Numbered from the stretch's first letter, positions 41,230 to 53,156 are shown. The stretch is 64,000 nt of DNA from Buchnera aphidicola (Panaphis juglandis) (GCF_964059065.1 NZ_OZ060378.1:186001-250000); one strand, 5' to 3'. The notes: generated from the letters alone by a model not told the origin. A program made the numbers and translations.

Positions 41230-41262
41230 TTACTATATCTTAATTATAATAAGATATAGTAA
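41230..41262 (+). terminator. Terminator after bioA
   Basis: A perfect 13-base-pair stem (41230-41242 with 41250-41262), a 7-base loop, then TTTTTATA on the plus strand, about 30 bases after the bioA stop. A classic intrinsic terminator shape. It may also serve convergent pgl. Confidence 0.7.
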
Positions 41263-41315
41263 TTTTTATAATCTTCATAAATTATCATTATAATTGTATA
41301 ATATAAGAAATTATG

Positions 41316-42320
41316 TTAAATATGATGACATGTAATCCATGTTGGATTTTTACCAACATCATAAGTATTTAATAATTTTAAAAAACCATTATCTTTTAAA
41401 ATATTATATACAGAAACAGTATTTGATTTTTGTCCAGCAACGATTAAATATTTATCATGTTTATCAATGACAAATGATTTAGGCTGTTGAACAGTATTAA
41501 AAACATTTATTATATTTAATGTATTGTCTTTATTAATCTTAAAAGCGGTGATGGTGTTTTGTTTTCTATCAGAAGCATATAAATATTTACCACATTTTGT
41601 AGTATGAATATCGGATGACCAAAAAGATTTTATATTCATTTCAGAAAAAAATAAATTTACATTTTGAATATGTTGCAGATGATAAAATTCATGGTTTATT
41701 TTCCACACATCAATGGTTGCATTATATTCATTCAAACTGTATAAAAAATTATTATTTTTATGAATATCTGCATGTCTTGGCCCACTATTATGTAAGCATT
41801 TTATACTATTCATTTTTTTTAAATAAAAAATTTTTTCTGAATTTTTTTGAAAAGAATATACATAAATATTATTTTTTAATAATGCTGGAATAAATAATAT
41901 TTTATGGTACGAATCTATATGAATTGAATGACAACCTTTAATGTTATGAACAATTTGAATTGGTAATGACGGACAGTGGTTATTTTGAATTTCATGCATC
42001 GTTATACAACCTGAATGATAATATCCACAAAATAAAAGATTAGATTCATCATCTATGTTAATATAATTTGAACTGTATGGAATTTTAGTAATTCCTATTT
42101 TTTTTAATATCCCACTTTTTAAAATATCATACGTAATAATACTGTATTCTGGTCTAGTTCCAACATATAGTTTCTTACGTTTCCATGAAATAGATAAAGG
42201 TTGACCCTCATTATGATTTGTTCCAATCTTTTGAATTAGATTCATTTTTCCTGTATGTAATAATTCCCATACTTCGATAGATTGGTTTCCAGCTGATACT
42301 ATATAAATAATTTGTTTCAT
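41316..42320 (-). CDS. pgl: 6-phosphogluconolactonase (beta-propeller type)
   Basis: Hydrolyses 6-phosphogluconolactone in the pentose phosphate pathway. 334 residues against 331 in E. coli, a seven-bladed propeller. KLYVGTRPE, GCHSIHID, SGPRHADIH, YLYASDRKQNTIT and YLIVAGQKSNTVSVY correspond to successive blades. It lies beside bioA, as ybhE (pgl) lies near bioA in E. coli. mfd is upstream on the same strand, 41 bases away. Confidence 0.94.
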   Translation of the reverse strand: MKQIIYIVSAGNQSIEVWELLHTGKMNLIQKIGTNHNEGQPLSISWKRKKLYVGTRPEYSIITYDILKSGILKKIGITKIPYSSNYINIDDESNLLFCGYYHSGCITMHEIQNNHCPSLPIQIVHNIKGCHSIHIDSYHKILFIPALLKNNIYVYSFQKNSEKIFYLKKMNSIKCLHNSGPRHADIHKNNNFLYSLNEYNATIDVWKINHEFYHLQHIQNVNLFFSEMNIKSFWSSDIHTTKCGKYLYASDRKQNTITAFKINKDNTLNIINVFNTVQQPKSFVIDKHDKYLIVAGQKSNTVSVYNILKDNGFLKLLNTYDVGKNPTWITCHHI

Positions 42321-42361
42321 ATATGATCCAATAAAAGTATTATAAAAATATATAATATATT

Positions 42362-44404
42362 TTAAGTGTTATTATTTAATTTTTTTAAAAAATTTAATAT
42401 CCATAATATTCTTTTATTATCATCAGATATGTAATATAAATAATTCAAAATATATTGATTACTAATTTTCCATTTTTTAAATTCTGTTTCACAAATTTTT
42501 ATAAATTTATGAATATTAATGAATTTATTTATTTTAGAAAATTTAATTTGACCTCCATTTTTATCAGATTGAAGATTAATGATTCCAATATTATTCAATA
42601 AAAATTTAATTTTTATTTTTGAAATTAAATTTTCAACTTCTATAGGTATTGGTCCAAATTTATGTATTAATTGTTTTTTAATTTTTAGTAGATTTTCTTC
42701 TGTATTGACAGAAAAAATTTTTGTATAAAAAAATAATCTTGTATTAATATCTGTGATGTATTTATTTGGAATAATAGTTGGAATAAATAATTTTATTTTT
42801 GGTTGTTGATTTTTCAATGTTTCTAATGATAATCTTTTATTATTTTTAATATATTTTATCGTTTTATGTATTAACTGTTTATATAATAATAAGGTAACAT
42901 TTTTCATGTGCCCACTTTGATGTTTTCCAAATATTTCTCCTACACCTCGAATTTTTAAATCATGTTTTGATAATTCTAAACCAGATTTAAAATCTTTAAT
43001 AGATTCTATTATTTTTAATCTTTTTTTATTATGTAATGACATCTTATTTTTTTTTGATATTAATAACCATGCATAAGATTGTATTTCAGATCTTCCTACT
43101 CGTCCTCTCATTTGATGAAGTTGAGCTAAACCAAAAAAATTTGCATGTTCAATAATAATGGAATTTACTGTTGGTATGTCAATACCAGTTTCTATAATTG
43201 TAGTACATATTAATACATCAAATTTTTTTTCATAAAAATCCTGCATAATATTTTTTAAAACTTTTCCGTTCATTTGACCATGACCAATTTTAAATTTTGA
43301 TTCTGGAACTAATTTTTTGAGTTTTTGAAGTTTTTTTTCTAAATTTTGAATTTTATTACAAATATAGTATATTTGACCATTTCTTGATATTTCAAATAAA
43401 ATAATTTTCCTAATCAACATATTACTTTTATTTTTAATAAAAGTTTTAATAGGTAATCTATTTTTTGGGGGAGTTAACAAAATAGATAAGTCATATATTC
43501 CATATTTTGACATATTCAATGTTCTTGGAATAGGTGTTGCAGTTAACATTAAAATATCAATGTTAGGAAAAATTTTTTTAATTTTTTCTTTTTGAGAAAC
43601 ACCAAATCTGTGTTCTTCATCAATAATTAAAAGACCTAAATCATAACATTTTAGTGTATTAAATAAAATTTTATGAGTTCCAATAATAATATTTGTGTAT
43701 CCTTTACTCATATTCTTTATACAATTTAATTGTTCGTTTTTTGATTGAAATCTGGATAAAATATCAACTTTGATATTATATTTTAAAAAACGATTTTTAA
43801 AATTTTTGTAATGTTGTTGTGCTAATAATGTTGTTGGTACTAAAATAATTACTTGTTTTTGATTATTTACCGCAACAAAAGATGCTCGAATAGCAATTTC
43901 AGTTTTACCAAAACCAACGTCACCACAAATCAATCGATTCATTGGAGTTTTTTTACTCATATCAGACAATACTTCATTTATGACAATATTTTGATCTCTA
44001 GTCATTTGAAAAGGGAAATCATGACAAAATATTTTATATTTTTCAAGGTTGTTATGAAATGAAAAACCAGGATTTAACGCACGTTGTGCATGGCTATCTA
44101 ATATTTTAACTGCAAGATCATTTATTTTATTAAATATTTTATCTCTTTCGTTTTTCCATTTCGAACAACCTAATTTATTTAAATGAACATTTTCATCATA
44201 ATCATAATTATGATATCTTGAAATTAAATATATTTGTGAAATTGGAACATATAATTTCGCATTTTCTGCATACAACAAAGTTAAATATTCTGATGGAATA
44301 TTATTGCATGTAATTGTACTAATACCTTGATATTTTCCAATTCCATATTTTAAATGCATAACAAGTGAGTTTTTCTGTAATTGAAATGTATGATAATCTT
44401 TCAT
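42362..44404 (-). CDS. mfd: Transcription-repair coupling factor lacking N-terminal half
   Basis: 680 residues against 1148 in E. coli. It begins directly at the RNA-polymerase-interacting domain (SLVMHLKYGIGKYQGI), followed by the translocase with Walker A GDVGFGKTE, the DEEH box IDEEHRFG, TATPIPRTLN, and the second RecA lobe with TTIIETGIDIP and HQMRGRVGRS. The C-terminal domain is present. All of the UvrB-like module that binds UvrA is absent, and an in-frame stop lies three codons upstream of the ATG, so this is the true start. It should still push RNA polymerase but not recruit UvrA. Start chosen because no other ATG fits. Confidence 0.94.
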   Translation of the reverse strand: MKDYHTFQLQKNSLVMHLKYGIGKYQGISTITCNNIPSEYLTLLYAENAKLYVPISQIYLISRYHNYDYDENVHLNKLGCSKWKNERDKIFNKINDLAVKILDSHAQRALNPGFSFHNNLEKYKIFCHDFPFQMTRDQNIVINEVLSDMSKKTPMNRLICGDVGFGKTEIAIRASFVAVNNQKQVIILVPTTLLAQQHYKNFKNRFLKYNIKVDILSRFQSKNEQLNCIKNMSKGYTNIIIGTHKILFNTLKCYDLGLLIIDEEHRFGVSQKEKIKKIFPNIDILMLTATPIPRTLNMSKYGIYDLSILLTPPKNRLPIKTFIKNKSNMLIRKIILFEISRNGQIYYICNKIQNLEKKLQKLKKLVPESKFKIGHGQMNGKVLKNIMQDFYEKKFDVLICTTIIETGIDIPTVNSIIIEHANFFGLAQLHQMRGRVGRSEIQSYAWLLISKKNKMSLHNKKRLKIIESIKDFKSGLELSKHDLKIRGVGEIFGKHQSGHMKNVTLLLYKQLIHKTIKYIKNNKRLSLETLKNQQPKIKLFIPTIIPNKYITDINTRLFFYTKIFSVNTEENLLKIKKQLIHKFGPIPIEVENLISKIKIKFLLNNIGIINLQSDKNGGQIKFSKINKFINIHKFIKICETEFKKWKISNQYILNYLYYISDDNKRILWILNFLKKLNNNT

Positions 44405-44649
44405 AAATATTTAATTATTATTATAAAATATATTATTATTGTGATTAATATGAATATATGATATTACGTATGATATTTAATTTTTTTAATATGATATGAT
44501 TTATAATATTTTTATAATACGATTATGTAATGAATATTATGATATGAAATATTCTAAAAAAATATTATAATAAATATTATAATAAAAATTTTAAATATTA
44601 ATATTTTTAATAATTTTATTTTAAATATTTTTATATATAAATTTCATAA

Positions 44650-45669
<1,020 letters not shown>

Positions 45670-45695
45670 ATAAAGAACTAATATTAAATTTTGAA

Positions 45696-45731
45696 ACAGC
45701 ATGTTTAATTTATAAAATTATTACATGCTGT
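45696..45731. terminator. Terminator between gapA and fldA
   Basis: ACAGCATGT and ACATGCTGT pair perfectly (9 base pairs, 18-base loop) 27 bases after the gapA stop, followed by ATTTTTATT on the plus strand. The stem holds several G-C pairs, unusual for spacer here. It faces convergent fldA. Confidence 0.65.
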
Positions 45732-45780
45732 ATTTTTATTAAAATTAATTTTTTAATTTTTAAAACTGATGCTTAAATAA

Positions 45781-46311
45781 TTAAGTATACAATTTTTTAT
45801 TTTCTTTTAATTCAATAAAAAAATTTTTTAACCAAATTTCAATTCTTGAAATTGTTTTGTCTTCTTGTCTGTCTTCATCAATAACTAAACCTACAAAATA
45901 TTTTTTATTCAGTAATGCTTTAGAAGATTCAAAATTATATCCTTCGGTTGGCCATTTTCCAATTAAAGTTGCATTTTTTTTTTTGAGGATTTTATATAGA
46001 GTACCCATACCATCACAAAAATATTCGCTATAATCCTCTTGATCTCCACAACCAAATAACCCAATAATTTTATTTTTAAAGTTCATTTTTTCTAATTTAG
46101 GTAACCAATCATCCCAATCACATTGTACTTCACCATAATACCAAGTGGGTATTCCAAATATTAAAATACTAAAATTATTTATATCTTCTATTTTAGAATT
46201 AGATATATCATAAACTAAAGATTTTTTCTTACCTATTTTTTTTTGTATTATTTTTGCAATTTTTTCAGTATTTCCTGTATCGCTTCCAAAAAAAATTCCT
46301 ATTTTTTCCAT
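45781..46311 (-). CDS. fldA: Flavodoxin I
   Basis: FMN electron carrier that feeds radical SAM enzymes; four such enzymes or relatives (lipA, bioB, rlmN among them) are in this window, so it is probably their reductant. 176 residues, the E. coli length. [12 protein letters not shown] is the FMN phosphate loop, [17 protein letters not shown] and [16 protein letters not shown] are the flanking isoalloxazine loops. Confidence 0.96.
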   Translation of the reverse strand: MEKIGIFFGSDTGNTEKIAKIIQKKIGKKKSLVYDISNSKIEDINNFSILIFGIPTWYYGEVQCDWDDWLPKLEKMNFKNKIIGLFGCGDQEDYSEYFCDGMGTLYKILKKKNATLIGKWPTEGYNFESSKALLNKKYFVGLVIDEDRQEDKTISRIEIWLKNFFIELKENKKLYT

Positions 46312-46571
46312 TTTTTTATCCTATAATTAATCATTTAAATTATTTCATAAAAATTTTTTTGAAACATAATTTCATATTACGTTTATTATAAATGTAAGTA
46401 TGAGATAATAAAATTTTTATAAAATATTACATATAAAATTTAGTATGATATTAATTTAATATTTTATTTTATTCATATTCATGAATTCTTATATAAATAT
46501 ACAGGAATTTAAATTTAATAAAATTAATATCGTAATTCTATAAATATTATATAATTGATGAAAAGGTTAAT

Positions 46572-47315
46572 ATGAATAATTTTGAACTAGAAAAAGTAAT
46601 TAATAAAAAACTATTTCATCATAATCTTGTAGATATTATACCTAATGGTTTACAAATTGAAGGTTCTTCCAGTATTTATAAAATTATTACTGGAGTTAGC
46701 ATATGTCAGGAATTAATTGATTTTGCTGTATATAAAAAAGCACAAGCAATTATTGTTCACCATGGATTTTTTTGGAAAAATGAATCACAAAGAATTATTT
46801 ATAATAAAAGAAAACGATTACATAAAATTTTATTAAATAATATTAATGTTTATAATTGGCATTTTCCTTTAGATGTACATCCAGAATTGGGAAATAATGT
46901 TCAAATTGCAAAGAAATTAAATATTAATATTTTGGGTAAAATTAATGATTTTGTATTATGGGGTAAATTTTTTTCATCAATTACAGTACAGGATTTATAT
47001 AAGAAACTTGAATTGTTATTTTTTAATAAACCTATATATTTTAGCACAAACATTAAAAATGTTATTCATAATATTGCTTGGTGTAGTGGCAAAGGACAAA
47101 ATTTTTTAAAAAATGTATTGAATTTTAATTTAGATTCATTTTTAACTGGTGAAGCTTCTGAAGATACAATATATTTTGCAAAAGAAAATAACATTAATTT
47201 TTTTTCTGTTGGCCATTATTCAACAGAACGTTATGGAATACAAGCATTAGGAGATTGGTTAATTAAAAAACATAATTTACATGTTGAATTTTTTGATGTT
47301 TATAATCCTATATAA
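46572..47315 (+). CDS. ybgI: NIF3-family metal-binding protein YbgI
   Basis: 247 residues, the exact length of E. coli YbgI, a dinuclear-metal protein annotated as GTP cyclohydrolase 1 type 2 homologue. The function is not established. Likely metal ligands: H63 and H64 in IVHHGFFW, the aspartate of PLDVHPELGNN, and the His/Glu pair of VGHYSTERYG. The ATG is preceded by AAAGG. fldA diverges from it across 260 bases without a recognisable gene; in some Buchnera a photolyase gene (phr) lies in this neighbourhood. Confidence 0.93.
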   Translation: MNNFELEKVINKKLFHHNLVDIIPNGLQIEGSSSIYKIITGVSICQELIDFAVYKKAQAIIVHHGFFWKNESQRIIYNKRKRLHKILLNNINVYNWHFPLDVHPELGNNVQIAKKLNINILGKINDFVLWGKFFSSITVQDLYKKLELLFFNKPIYFSTNIKNVIHNIAWCSGKGQNFLKNVLNFNLDSFLTGEASEDTIYFAKENNINFFSVGHYSTERYGIQALGDWLIKKHNLHVEFFDVYNPI

Positions 47316-47392
47316 ATTAATATATTTATATTTTTAATTAAATAATTTTATAAAATGTTACTTATTTCATTATAATCATTGATAGGGATTTT

Positions 47393-50065
47393 ATGAATAA
47401 AGATGTTCCTTTTTCATTGAAGATTTTAAATATTCAGAATTGTAATCAATTTTATCTTGAAAAAATTTATCAAGATTTTTTAAGAAATCCAAATTCGGTT
47501 TCCGATTATTGGAAAAATATTTTCGAAAACTATAAGAATTTTTTTTATAATGAAAATGATTTAAATGATTCATCTCAAACTTTACGTGATAATCTTAAGT
47601 ATGAAAAATTTCATATTCTTAATTTTATTAGAAATTATGGTCATAATTATTCTCAATTTAATCCATTAAAAAATTCCTCTATGAATAAAAAATTATATGA
47701 GGATTTATTATTACATAAAATTTTAAAAAATACTAAAAAAAAAGAATTTGATATACAATATGATGACTTATTAAAAATATATTGTGGTTCTATTGGAATA
47801 GAATACATGTATATTGAGAATTTTAAAGAAAGAATATGGATACAGGAATATTTAGAAAATAATTTTTTAAAATTTAAATTAAAAAATGATAAAAAAATTG
47901 ATATATTAAAAGGTTTAATTAAATCAGAAATATTTGAAAAATATTTAAATACTAAATTTCCAGGTTCAAAAAGATTTTCATTAGAAGGTGCAGACGTATT
48001 AATTCCTATGATAAAATATATTATTAATTATTCTAGTAATAATTATATATCAAAAATTATTATTGGTATGGCTCATAGAGGAAGATTAAATGTTTTAGTA
48101 AATATTCTTAATAAAAATATTAAAAATTTATGTCATGAATTTTCTGAAACATATCAGAATTTTTTTGGTAGTGGAGATGCGAAATATCATTCTGGTATGA
48201 GAAAAAAAATTTATTTTGATAATCAATCAATTGATATTGATTTAAAATTTAATCCTTCACACTTAGAAATCATTAATCCTGTTGTTATGGGATCTTCAAA
48301 AGCATACATTGATAATTTAAATACAAAAAATACTAATGTTGTGTTACCTATTAACATTCATGGGGATGCTGCAATTATTGGTCAAGGTGTGAATCAAGAA
48401 TTGTTAAATATGTCACAAGCAACACATTATAATGTAGGTGGTACACTACATATCATTATCAATAATCAGATTGGTTTTACAACTTCTAAAATTAAAGAAA
48501 TGAGATCAAGTAAATATTGTACTGATATTGCAAAAATGATACAAGCTCCAGTATTTCATGTTAATGCTGATGATCCAGAATCTGTAATATTTATTACTAA
48601 ATTAGCTTTAGATTTTCGATTATGTTTTAAAAAAGATGTTTTTATAGATTTAGTTTGTTATCGAAGACACGGTCACAATGAAGCAGATGAACCTTATGTA
48701 ACACAACCATTAATGTATAATATTATAAGAAATCATCCTACTGTCTGCAGAATTTATTCTCAAAAATTGTATTTTCATAAAATTATTTGCAAAAATTTTT
48801 TAAAAAATGAAATAAAAAAACAACGTCAAAAAATAAATATCGTAAAAAAATCCATAAATTATCAAAATGAAAAAAAAAATAAATCATCAATTATAAAAAA
48901 AAATATAGTAACCCATATTAATATTAATACATTAGCACAACAAATTAATATCATTCCAAAGGATATAAAATTACATGATCGTGTTCATAAAATATATCAA
49001 TTAAGATATGATATGGCAATAGAAAAAATTCATTTCGATTGGGGGGCTGCAGAAAATCTTGCATATGCTAATATTTTATCTCATGGAATATCATGTCGAT
49101 TATCCGGAGAAGATGTTGCTCGTGGAACATTTTTTCATCGACATGCCATAGTATATGATCAAAATAGTGGTAAAAATTATATTCCTTTACAAAATATAAA
49201 AAATATAAAAGGAAAATTTCATATTTGTAATTCTGTTTTATCAGAAGAAGCAACTCTTGCATTTGAATATGGTTATTCTATTGAATCACATAATGTATTA
49301 AATATCTGGGAAGCACAATTTGGTGATTTTGTTAATGGGGCTCAAATTGTAATTGATCAATTTATAAGTTCTAGTGAACAAAAATGGGGAGTTAAATCCA
49401 ATTTAATATTATTTTTACCTCATGGTTATGAAGGACAAGGTCCTGAACATTCTTCAGCTCGAGTGGAACGTTTTTTACAATTATGTTCTGAAAATAACAT
49501 GCAATTATGTATACCTTCTACTGCTTCACAAATGTATCATTTGCTAATGAAACAAGCTTTATCTAGTATTATAAAGCCTTTAATTATTTTAACCCCAAAA
49601 TCATTATTAAGACATGAATTATCAAAATCTTCTTTTGAAGATATTAAAAATGGTTCTTTTAAGACTGTAATTAATGAAATTGATATTTTGAATATAAAAA
49701 GTGTTAAAAAAATAATTTTTTGTTCTGGAAAAATATATTATGAAATACTAAATTCAAGACGTGAGAGGAATTTATTAAACATTTTTTTAATTCGAATTGA
49801 GCAATTATATCCATTTCCTAAAAAAGAAATACTAAAATATATAAATAATTTTAAAAATATTAAATATATATACTGGTGTCAAGAGGAACCCAAAAATCAA
49901 GGACCCTGGTATTATATATACCATCAATTTTATAAAATACTTCCTAAATCTGTTATTTTAAAATATATTGGACCAAAATCCCTAGCAGCTTCTGCAGTAG
50001 GATGCATATTTATGCATAAAAAACAACATAAAAAAATAATTTTTGAAGCACTACAGATTACATAA
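47393..50065 (+). CDS. sucA: 2-oxoglutarate dehydrogenase E1 component
   Basis: Thiamine-diphosphate enzyme that decarboxylates 2-oxoglutarate and passes the succinyl group to SucB. 890 residues against 933 in E. coli. The N-terminal segment that contacts E2 ([18 protein letters not shown]) is kept. [41 protein letters not shown] and the transketolase-like [17 protein letters not shown] block are present. AGGGATT precedes the start. sucB follows 13 bases later. Confidence 0.96.
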   Translation: MNKDVPFSLKILNIQNCNQFYLEKIYQDFLRNPNSVSDYWKNIFENYKNFFYNENDLNDSSQTLRDNLKYEKFHILNFIRNYGHNYSQFNPLKNSSMNKKLYEDLLLHKILKNTKKKEFDIQYDDLLKIYCGSIGIEYMYIENFKERIWIQEYLENNFLKFKLKNDKKIDILKGLIKSEIFEKYLNTKFPGSKRFSLEGADVLIPMIKYIINYSSNNYISKIIIGMAHRGRLNVLVNILNKNIKNLCHEFSETYQNFFGSGDAKYHSGMRKKIYFDNQSIDIDLKFNPSHLEIINPVVMGSSKAYIDNLNTKNTNVVLPINIHGDAAIIGQGVNQELLNMSQATHYNVGGTLHIIINNQIGFTTSKIKEMRSSKYCTDIAKMIQAPVFHVNADDPESVIFITKLALDFRLCFKKDVFIDLVCYRRHGHNEADEPYVTQPLMYNIIRNHPTVCRIYSQKLYFHKIICKNFLKNEIKKQRQKINIVKKSINYQNEKKNKSSIIKKNIVTHININTLAQQINIIPKDIKLHDRVHKIYQLRYDMAIEKIHFDWGAAENLAYANILSHGISCRLSGEDVARGTFFHRHAIVYDQNSGKNYIPLQNIKNIKGKFHICNSVLSEEATLAFEYGYSIESHNVLNIWEAQFGDFVNGAQIVIDQFISSSEQKWGVKSNLILFLPHGYEGQGPEHSSARVERFLQLCSENNMQLCIPSTASQMYHLLMKQALSSIIKPLIILTPKSLLRHELSKSSFEDIKNGSFKTVINEIDILNIKSVKKIIFCSGKIYYEILNSRRERNLLNIFLIRIEQLYPFPKKEILKYINNFKNIKYIYWCQEEPKNQGPWYYIYHQFYKILPKSVILKYIGPKSLAASAVGCIFMHKKQHKKIIFEALQIT

Positions 50066-50078
50066 AGAGACATACAAT

Positions 50079-51242
50079 ATGAAACAAAAAACTATTTTAG
50101 TACCTGAATTACCAGAATCTATTAATAGTGCTACAGTTATTAAATGGCACAAAAAAATTGATGATATAATAAAAATAGATGAGGTATTGGTAGATATTGA
50201 AACAGAAAAAGTTATTTTAGAAATACCATCAGAATTTTCTGGAAAATTAATAAAAATATCAGCACCAGAAAATACTGTTGTTAAAAATAGACAAATTTTA
50301 GGTTATATTGAAGAAATTAATAATGAATCAAAATATAAAAAAAACAAAAAAGAAAAAAAAAGTAAAAAAGATATTTTTACTCCTGATATAAAATTTAATA
50401 ACCAAAAAGAAAATTATTATAGTCCTTCAATTCGTAGGAAATGTTATTTAAAGAAAATTAAAAATAACAATAATAATTTCAGTCATAATATTGAACAAAA
50501 TAAAGAAGTTCAAATCAAAGAAAATTTAAAAAAATCTCATATAAAAGATGAAAATCGTGTTCCAATGACTTTAATTCGTAAAAGGATTACACAACGTTTA
50601 TTACAAACAGTCCGTAATACTGTGATGTTAACAACATTTAATGAAGTTAATATGCAATCAATTCTTAATCTTCGTAATAAATACCGTGATATTTTTGAAA
50701 AAAAATATTGTATACGATTAGGTTTAATGTCTTTTTTTGTTAAAGCAGTTGTAGAATCTTTAAAGTATTTTCCAGAAATTAATGCTAAAATTGATAATAA
50801 TGATATTATATATCATAAAACATTTGATATTAATATTGCAATTTCTACCATTAAAGGACTTGTGACACCAATTTTAAAAAATGCAGATCTTATGTCTATG
50901 TTTGAAATAGAAAAAAAAATTAAATATTTTTTATTAAAAGGAAATGAGGGAAAATTAGAATTATCAGATTTAATAGGTGGAAATTTTACTATTACTAATG
51001 GAGGAACGTTTGGTTCATTATTTTCAACCCCAGTTTTAAATCCTCCACAATCTGCTATTTTAGGTATGCATGCGATTAAAGATCGTGTAATAGTAATAAA
51101 AGATAAAATAACTGTTGCTCCTATGATGTATATCGCATTATCTTATGATCATAGATTAATTGATGGTAAAGAAGCGGTGGGTTTTTTAAATATGATAAAA
51201 AATATATTAGAAGATTTTTCAAGAATTTTATTAAATATTTAA
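50079..51242 (+). CDS. sucB: Dihydrolipoyl succinyltransferase (E2) with eroded binding domain
   Basis: Core of the 2-oxoglutarate dehydrogenase complex. The ATG at 50079 gives 387 residues (E. coli 405), with AAGAGA upstream. The lipoyl domain is intact, with the lipoylated K44 in [10 protein letters not shown]. The catalytic domain from about residue 158 is also intact and ends with [12 protein letters not shown], the active-site block. Between them the peripheral subunit-binding domain has shrunk to SPSIRR (residues 115-120) followed by Lys/Asn-rich linker; the GTGxGGRxTxxDV part is gone. Lipoylation is supplied by lipB and lipA, both in this window. Confidence 0.95.
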   Translation: MKQKTILVPELPESINSATVIKWHKKIDDIIKIDEVLVDIETEKVILEIPSEFSGKLIKISAPENTVVKNRQILGYIEEINNESKYKKNKKEKKSKKDIFTPDIKFNNQKENYYSPSIRRKCYLKKIKNNNNNFSHNIEQNKEVQIKENLKKSHIKDENRVPMTLIRKRITQRLLQTVRNTVMLTTFNEVNMQSILNLRNKYRDIFEKKYCIRLGLMSFFVKAVVESLKYFPEINAKIDNNDIIYHKTFDINIAISTIKGLVTPILKNADLMSMFEIEKKIKYFLLKGNEGKLELSDLIGGNFTITNGGTFGSLFSTPVLNPPQSAILGMHAIKDRVIVIKDKITVAPMMYIALSYDHRLIDGKEAVGFLNMIKNILEDFSRILLNI

Positions 51243-51356
51243 TACATAATAATTATTTTCAATACAATTATTACATAAAAATTTAATTTTTTAATATTTA
51301 TAGTTCTGTTATATTTTTAAATAAATCATTTATATAATTTAATTCAAGGAGAAATT

Positions 51357-52055
51357 ATGCAACCAGGTCAATTAGTTTTAATCAGACATGGGGAAAGTGT
51401 ATGGAATAAATTAAATCAATTTACAGGATGGACAGATGTAGAATTGACAGAAAAAGGTCGAAATGAAGCAAAATGTGCAGGACAGTTACTAAAAAAAAGA
51501 AAATTTGTTTTTGATTATTGTTACACTTCAGTTTTAAAAAGAGCTATTCATACCTCATGGATCATATTAGATCAATTAGATCAATTTTGGATTCCAATTA
51601 AAAAAACATGGCGTTTAAATGAAAGACATTATGGTAAACTTCAAGGTTTGAATAAGGAAGCTATTATTGAAACCTATGGTTCAGAGCAAGTTCAAGAATG
51701 GCGTAGAAGTTTTGAAGCTATTCCTCCTCAAATGGAAAAATCTAAAAATCTAAATTTGTATTATGATAGAAGATATTATGATTTAGATTATAAAAAAATA
51801 CCTGCTGCTGAAAGTTTAAAATTAACTTTAAAACGATTAATTCCTTTTTGGAAAAAATATATAATCTCAAAAATTCAAAAAAATCAACGAGTTTTAATTG
51901 TTGCTCATGGAAATTCTTTACGATCTTTAGTAAAACATGTATCTAATTTAAGTAATGATGAAGTATATAATTTACACATTCCAACTGGTGTTCCTATCAT
52001 ATATGATTTTAATAATGATCAATATCCAATACAATACTCTTTTTTAAAAGAGTAA
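51357..52055 (+). CDS. gpmA: 2,3-bisphosphoglycerate-dependent phosphoglycerate mutase
   Basis: Glycolytic interconversion of 3- and 2-phosphoglycerate. 232 residues against 250 in E. coli. The phosphohistidine is H11 in IRHGES, the second histidine H184 in VAHGNSLR, and NERHYGKLQGLNK is intact. The protein ends at SFLKE, so the flexible C-terminal tail that helps close the active site in E. coli is missing. AAGGAG at 51346-51351 is a full-strength Shine-Dalgarno sequence. Confidence 0.96.
   Translation: MQPGQLVLIRHGESVWNKLNQFTGWTDVELTEKGRNEAKCAGQLLKKRKFVFDYCYTSVLKRAIHTSWIILDQLDQFWIPIKKTWRLNERHYGKLQGLNKEAIIETYGSEQVQEWRRSFEAIPPQMEKSKNLNLYYDRRYYDLDYKKIPAAESLKLTLKRLIPFWKKYIISKIQKNQRVLIVAHGNSLRSLVKHVSNLSNDEVYNLHIPTGVPIIYDFNNDQYPIQYSFLKE
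52035..52054 (+). terminator. Hairpin overlapping the gpmA stop codon
   Basis: TACTCTTT pairs with AAAGAGTA across a 4-base loop; the right arm runs into the TAA stop, and ATTATTATAAT follows. Possible terminator or 3'-end stabiliser between gpmA and pfkA; the following T tract is poor. Confidence 0.35.
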
Positions 52056-52163
52056 TTATTATAATAACGATTTTATATTTTATAACATATGATGTCATGT
52101 ATTCTATTTTGAATTAATATTTTATGTTGTCATTTTTATACTGATTGATATTAAAGATTAATT

Positions 52164-53126
52164 ATGATAAAAAGAATCGGTGTACTAACGAGTGGTGGTG
52201 ATGCTCCTGGAATGAATGCTGCTATTCGATCTGTTGTAAGAACGGGTTTAAGTGAAAAACTAGAAATTTTTGGTATATATGATGGATATTTAGGGTTATA
52301 CGAAAATCGTATTATACAACTATCACGAGATAGTGTATCAAATATGATTAATCGTGGGGGGACTTTTTTAGGATCAGCAAGATTTCCAGAATTCAGTAAA
52401 AAAAAAATGCAATTAATTGCAAAAAAAAATTTAAATAAAAAAAAAATTGATGCATTAATTATTATTGGAGGTGATGGTTCATACATGGGTGCAAAAAAAT
52501 TAACTGAACAAGGAGTACCATGTATAACATTACCTGCAACAATTGATAACGATATTTTTGGTACAGATTATACTATAGGATATTTTACTGCATTAGAGAC
52601 TGTAGTAGAAGCCATTGATCGTCTTCGAGATACATCGTCTTCTCATCAAAGAATATCTATTGTGGAAGTAATGGGAAGAACTTGTGGAGATTTAACATTA
52701 TCAGCAGCAATAGCTGGTGGTTGCGAGTTCATTATATTACCTGAAATACCATTTAAAAAACAAAATTTATTAAATGAAATTCAAAGAAGTATAAAAAACG
52801 GAAAAAAACATGCTATTATAGCAATTACAGAATGCATCTGTGATGTGGAAAAATTAGCTCGATATATTGAGAAACATACTCAACGATCAACTAGAGCAAC
52901 AATATTAGGTCACATTCAAAGAGGTGGTTCTCCAGTAGCATATGATCGTATTCTAGCATCAAGAATGGGGGCATATGCTATTGCAAAAATTTTAAATGGT
53001 TCAAGCGGAAAATGTATTGGTATTAAAAACGATACAATTATTGACTATAGTATTGATAATTCCATAAAAAATATTAAAAAAAAATTTAAACATCATTGGC
53101 TAAAAATTGCTAAAAAATTATACTAA
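52164..53126 (+). CDS. pfkA: 6-phosphofructokinase I
   Basis: ATP-dependent commitment step of glycolysis. 320 residues, the E. coli length. [17 protein letters not shown] is the ATP loop, [12 protein letters not shown] follows, [16 protein letters not shown] carries the catalytic aspartate, and [11 protein letters not shown] and HIQRGGSP line the sugar site. Followed by a GC-rich hairpin 9 bases after the stop and by convergent tpiA. Confidence 0.97.
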   Translation: MIKRIGVLTSGGDAPGMNAAIRSVVRTGLSEKLEIFGIYDGYLGLYENRIIQLSRDSVSNMINRGGTFLGSARFPEFSKKKMQLIAKKNLNKKKIDALIIIGGDGSYMGAKKLTEQGVPCITLPATIDNDIFGTDYTIGYFTALETVVEAIDRLRDTSSSHQRISIVEVMGRTCGDLTLSAAIAGGCEFIILPEIPFKKQNLLNEIQRSIKNGKKHAIIAITECICDVEKLARYIEKHTQRSTRATILGHIQRGGSPVAYDRILASRMGAYAIAKILNGSSGKCIGIKNDTIIDYSIDNSIKNIKKKFKHHWLKIAKKLY

Positions 53127-53134
53127 TAATTTTT

Positions 53135-53156
53135 AGTGCCGGAGAAAACCGGCGCT
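53135..53156. terminator. GC-rich hairpin between pfkA and tpiA
   Basis: AGTGCCGG and CCGGCGCT form an 8-base-pair stem (one G-T pair) with a loop AGAAAA. It is the only clearly GC-rich hairpin outside the RNA genes. The T tract lies before it on the plus strand, and no T run follows on either strand, so it is not a standard intrinsic terminator; it may protect mRNA 3' ends of pfkA, tpiA or both. Confidence 0.55.

Noticed and set aside
46312..46571. Possible remnant of a photolyase gene between fldA and ybgI
   Set aside because: 260 bases of A/T-rich sequence with no translatable similarity that I can recognise.
52151..52486. 111-codon frame on the minus strand
   Set aside because: Antisense to the N-terminal part of pfkA, with no support of its own.
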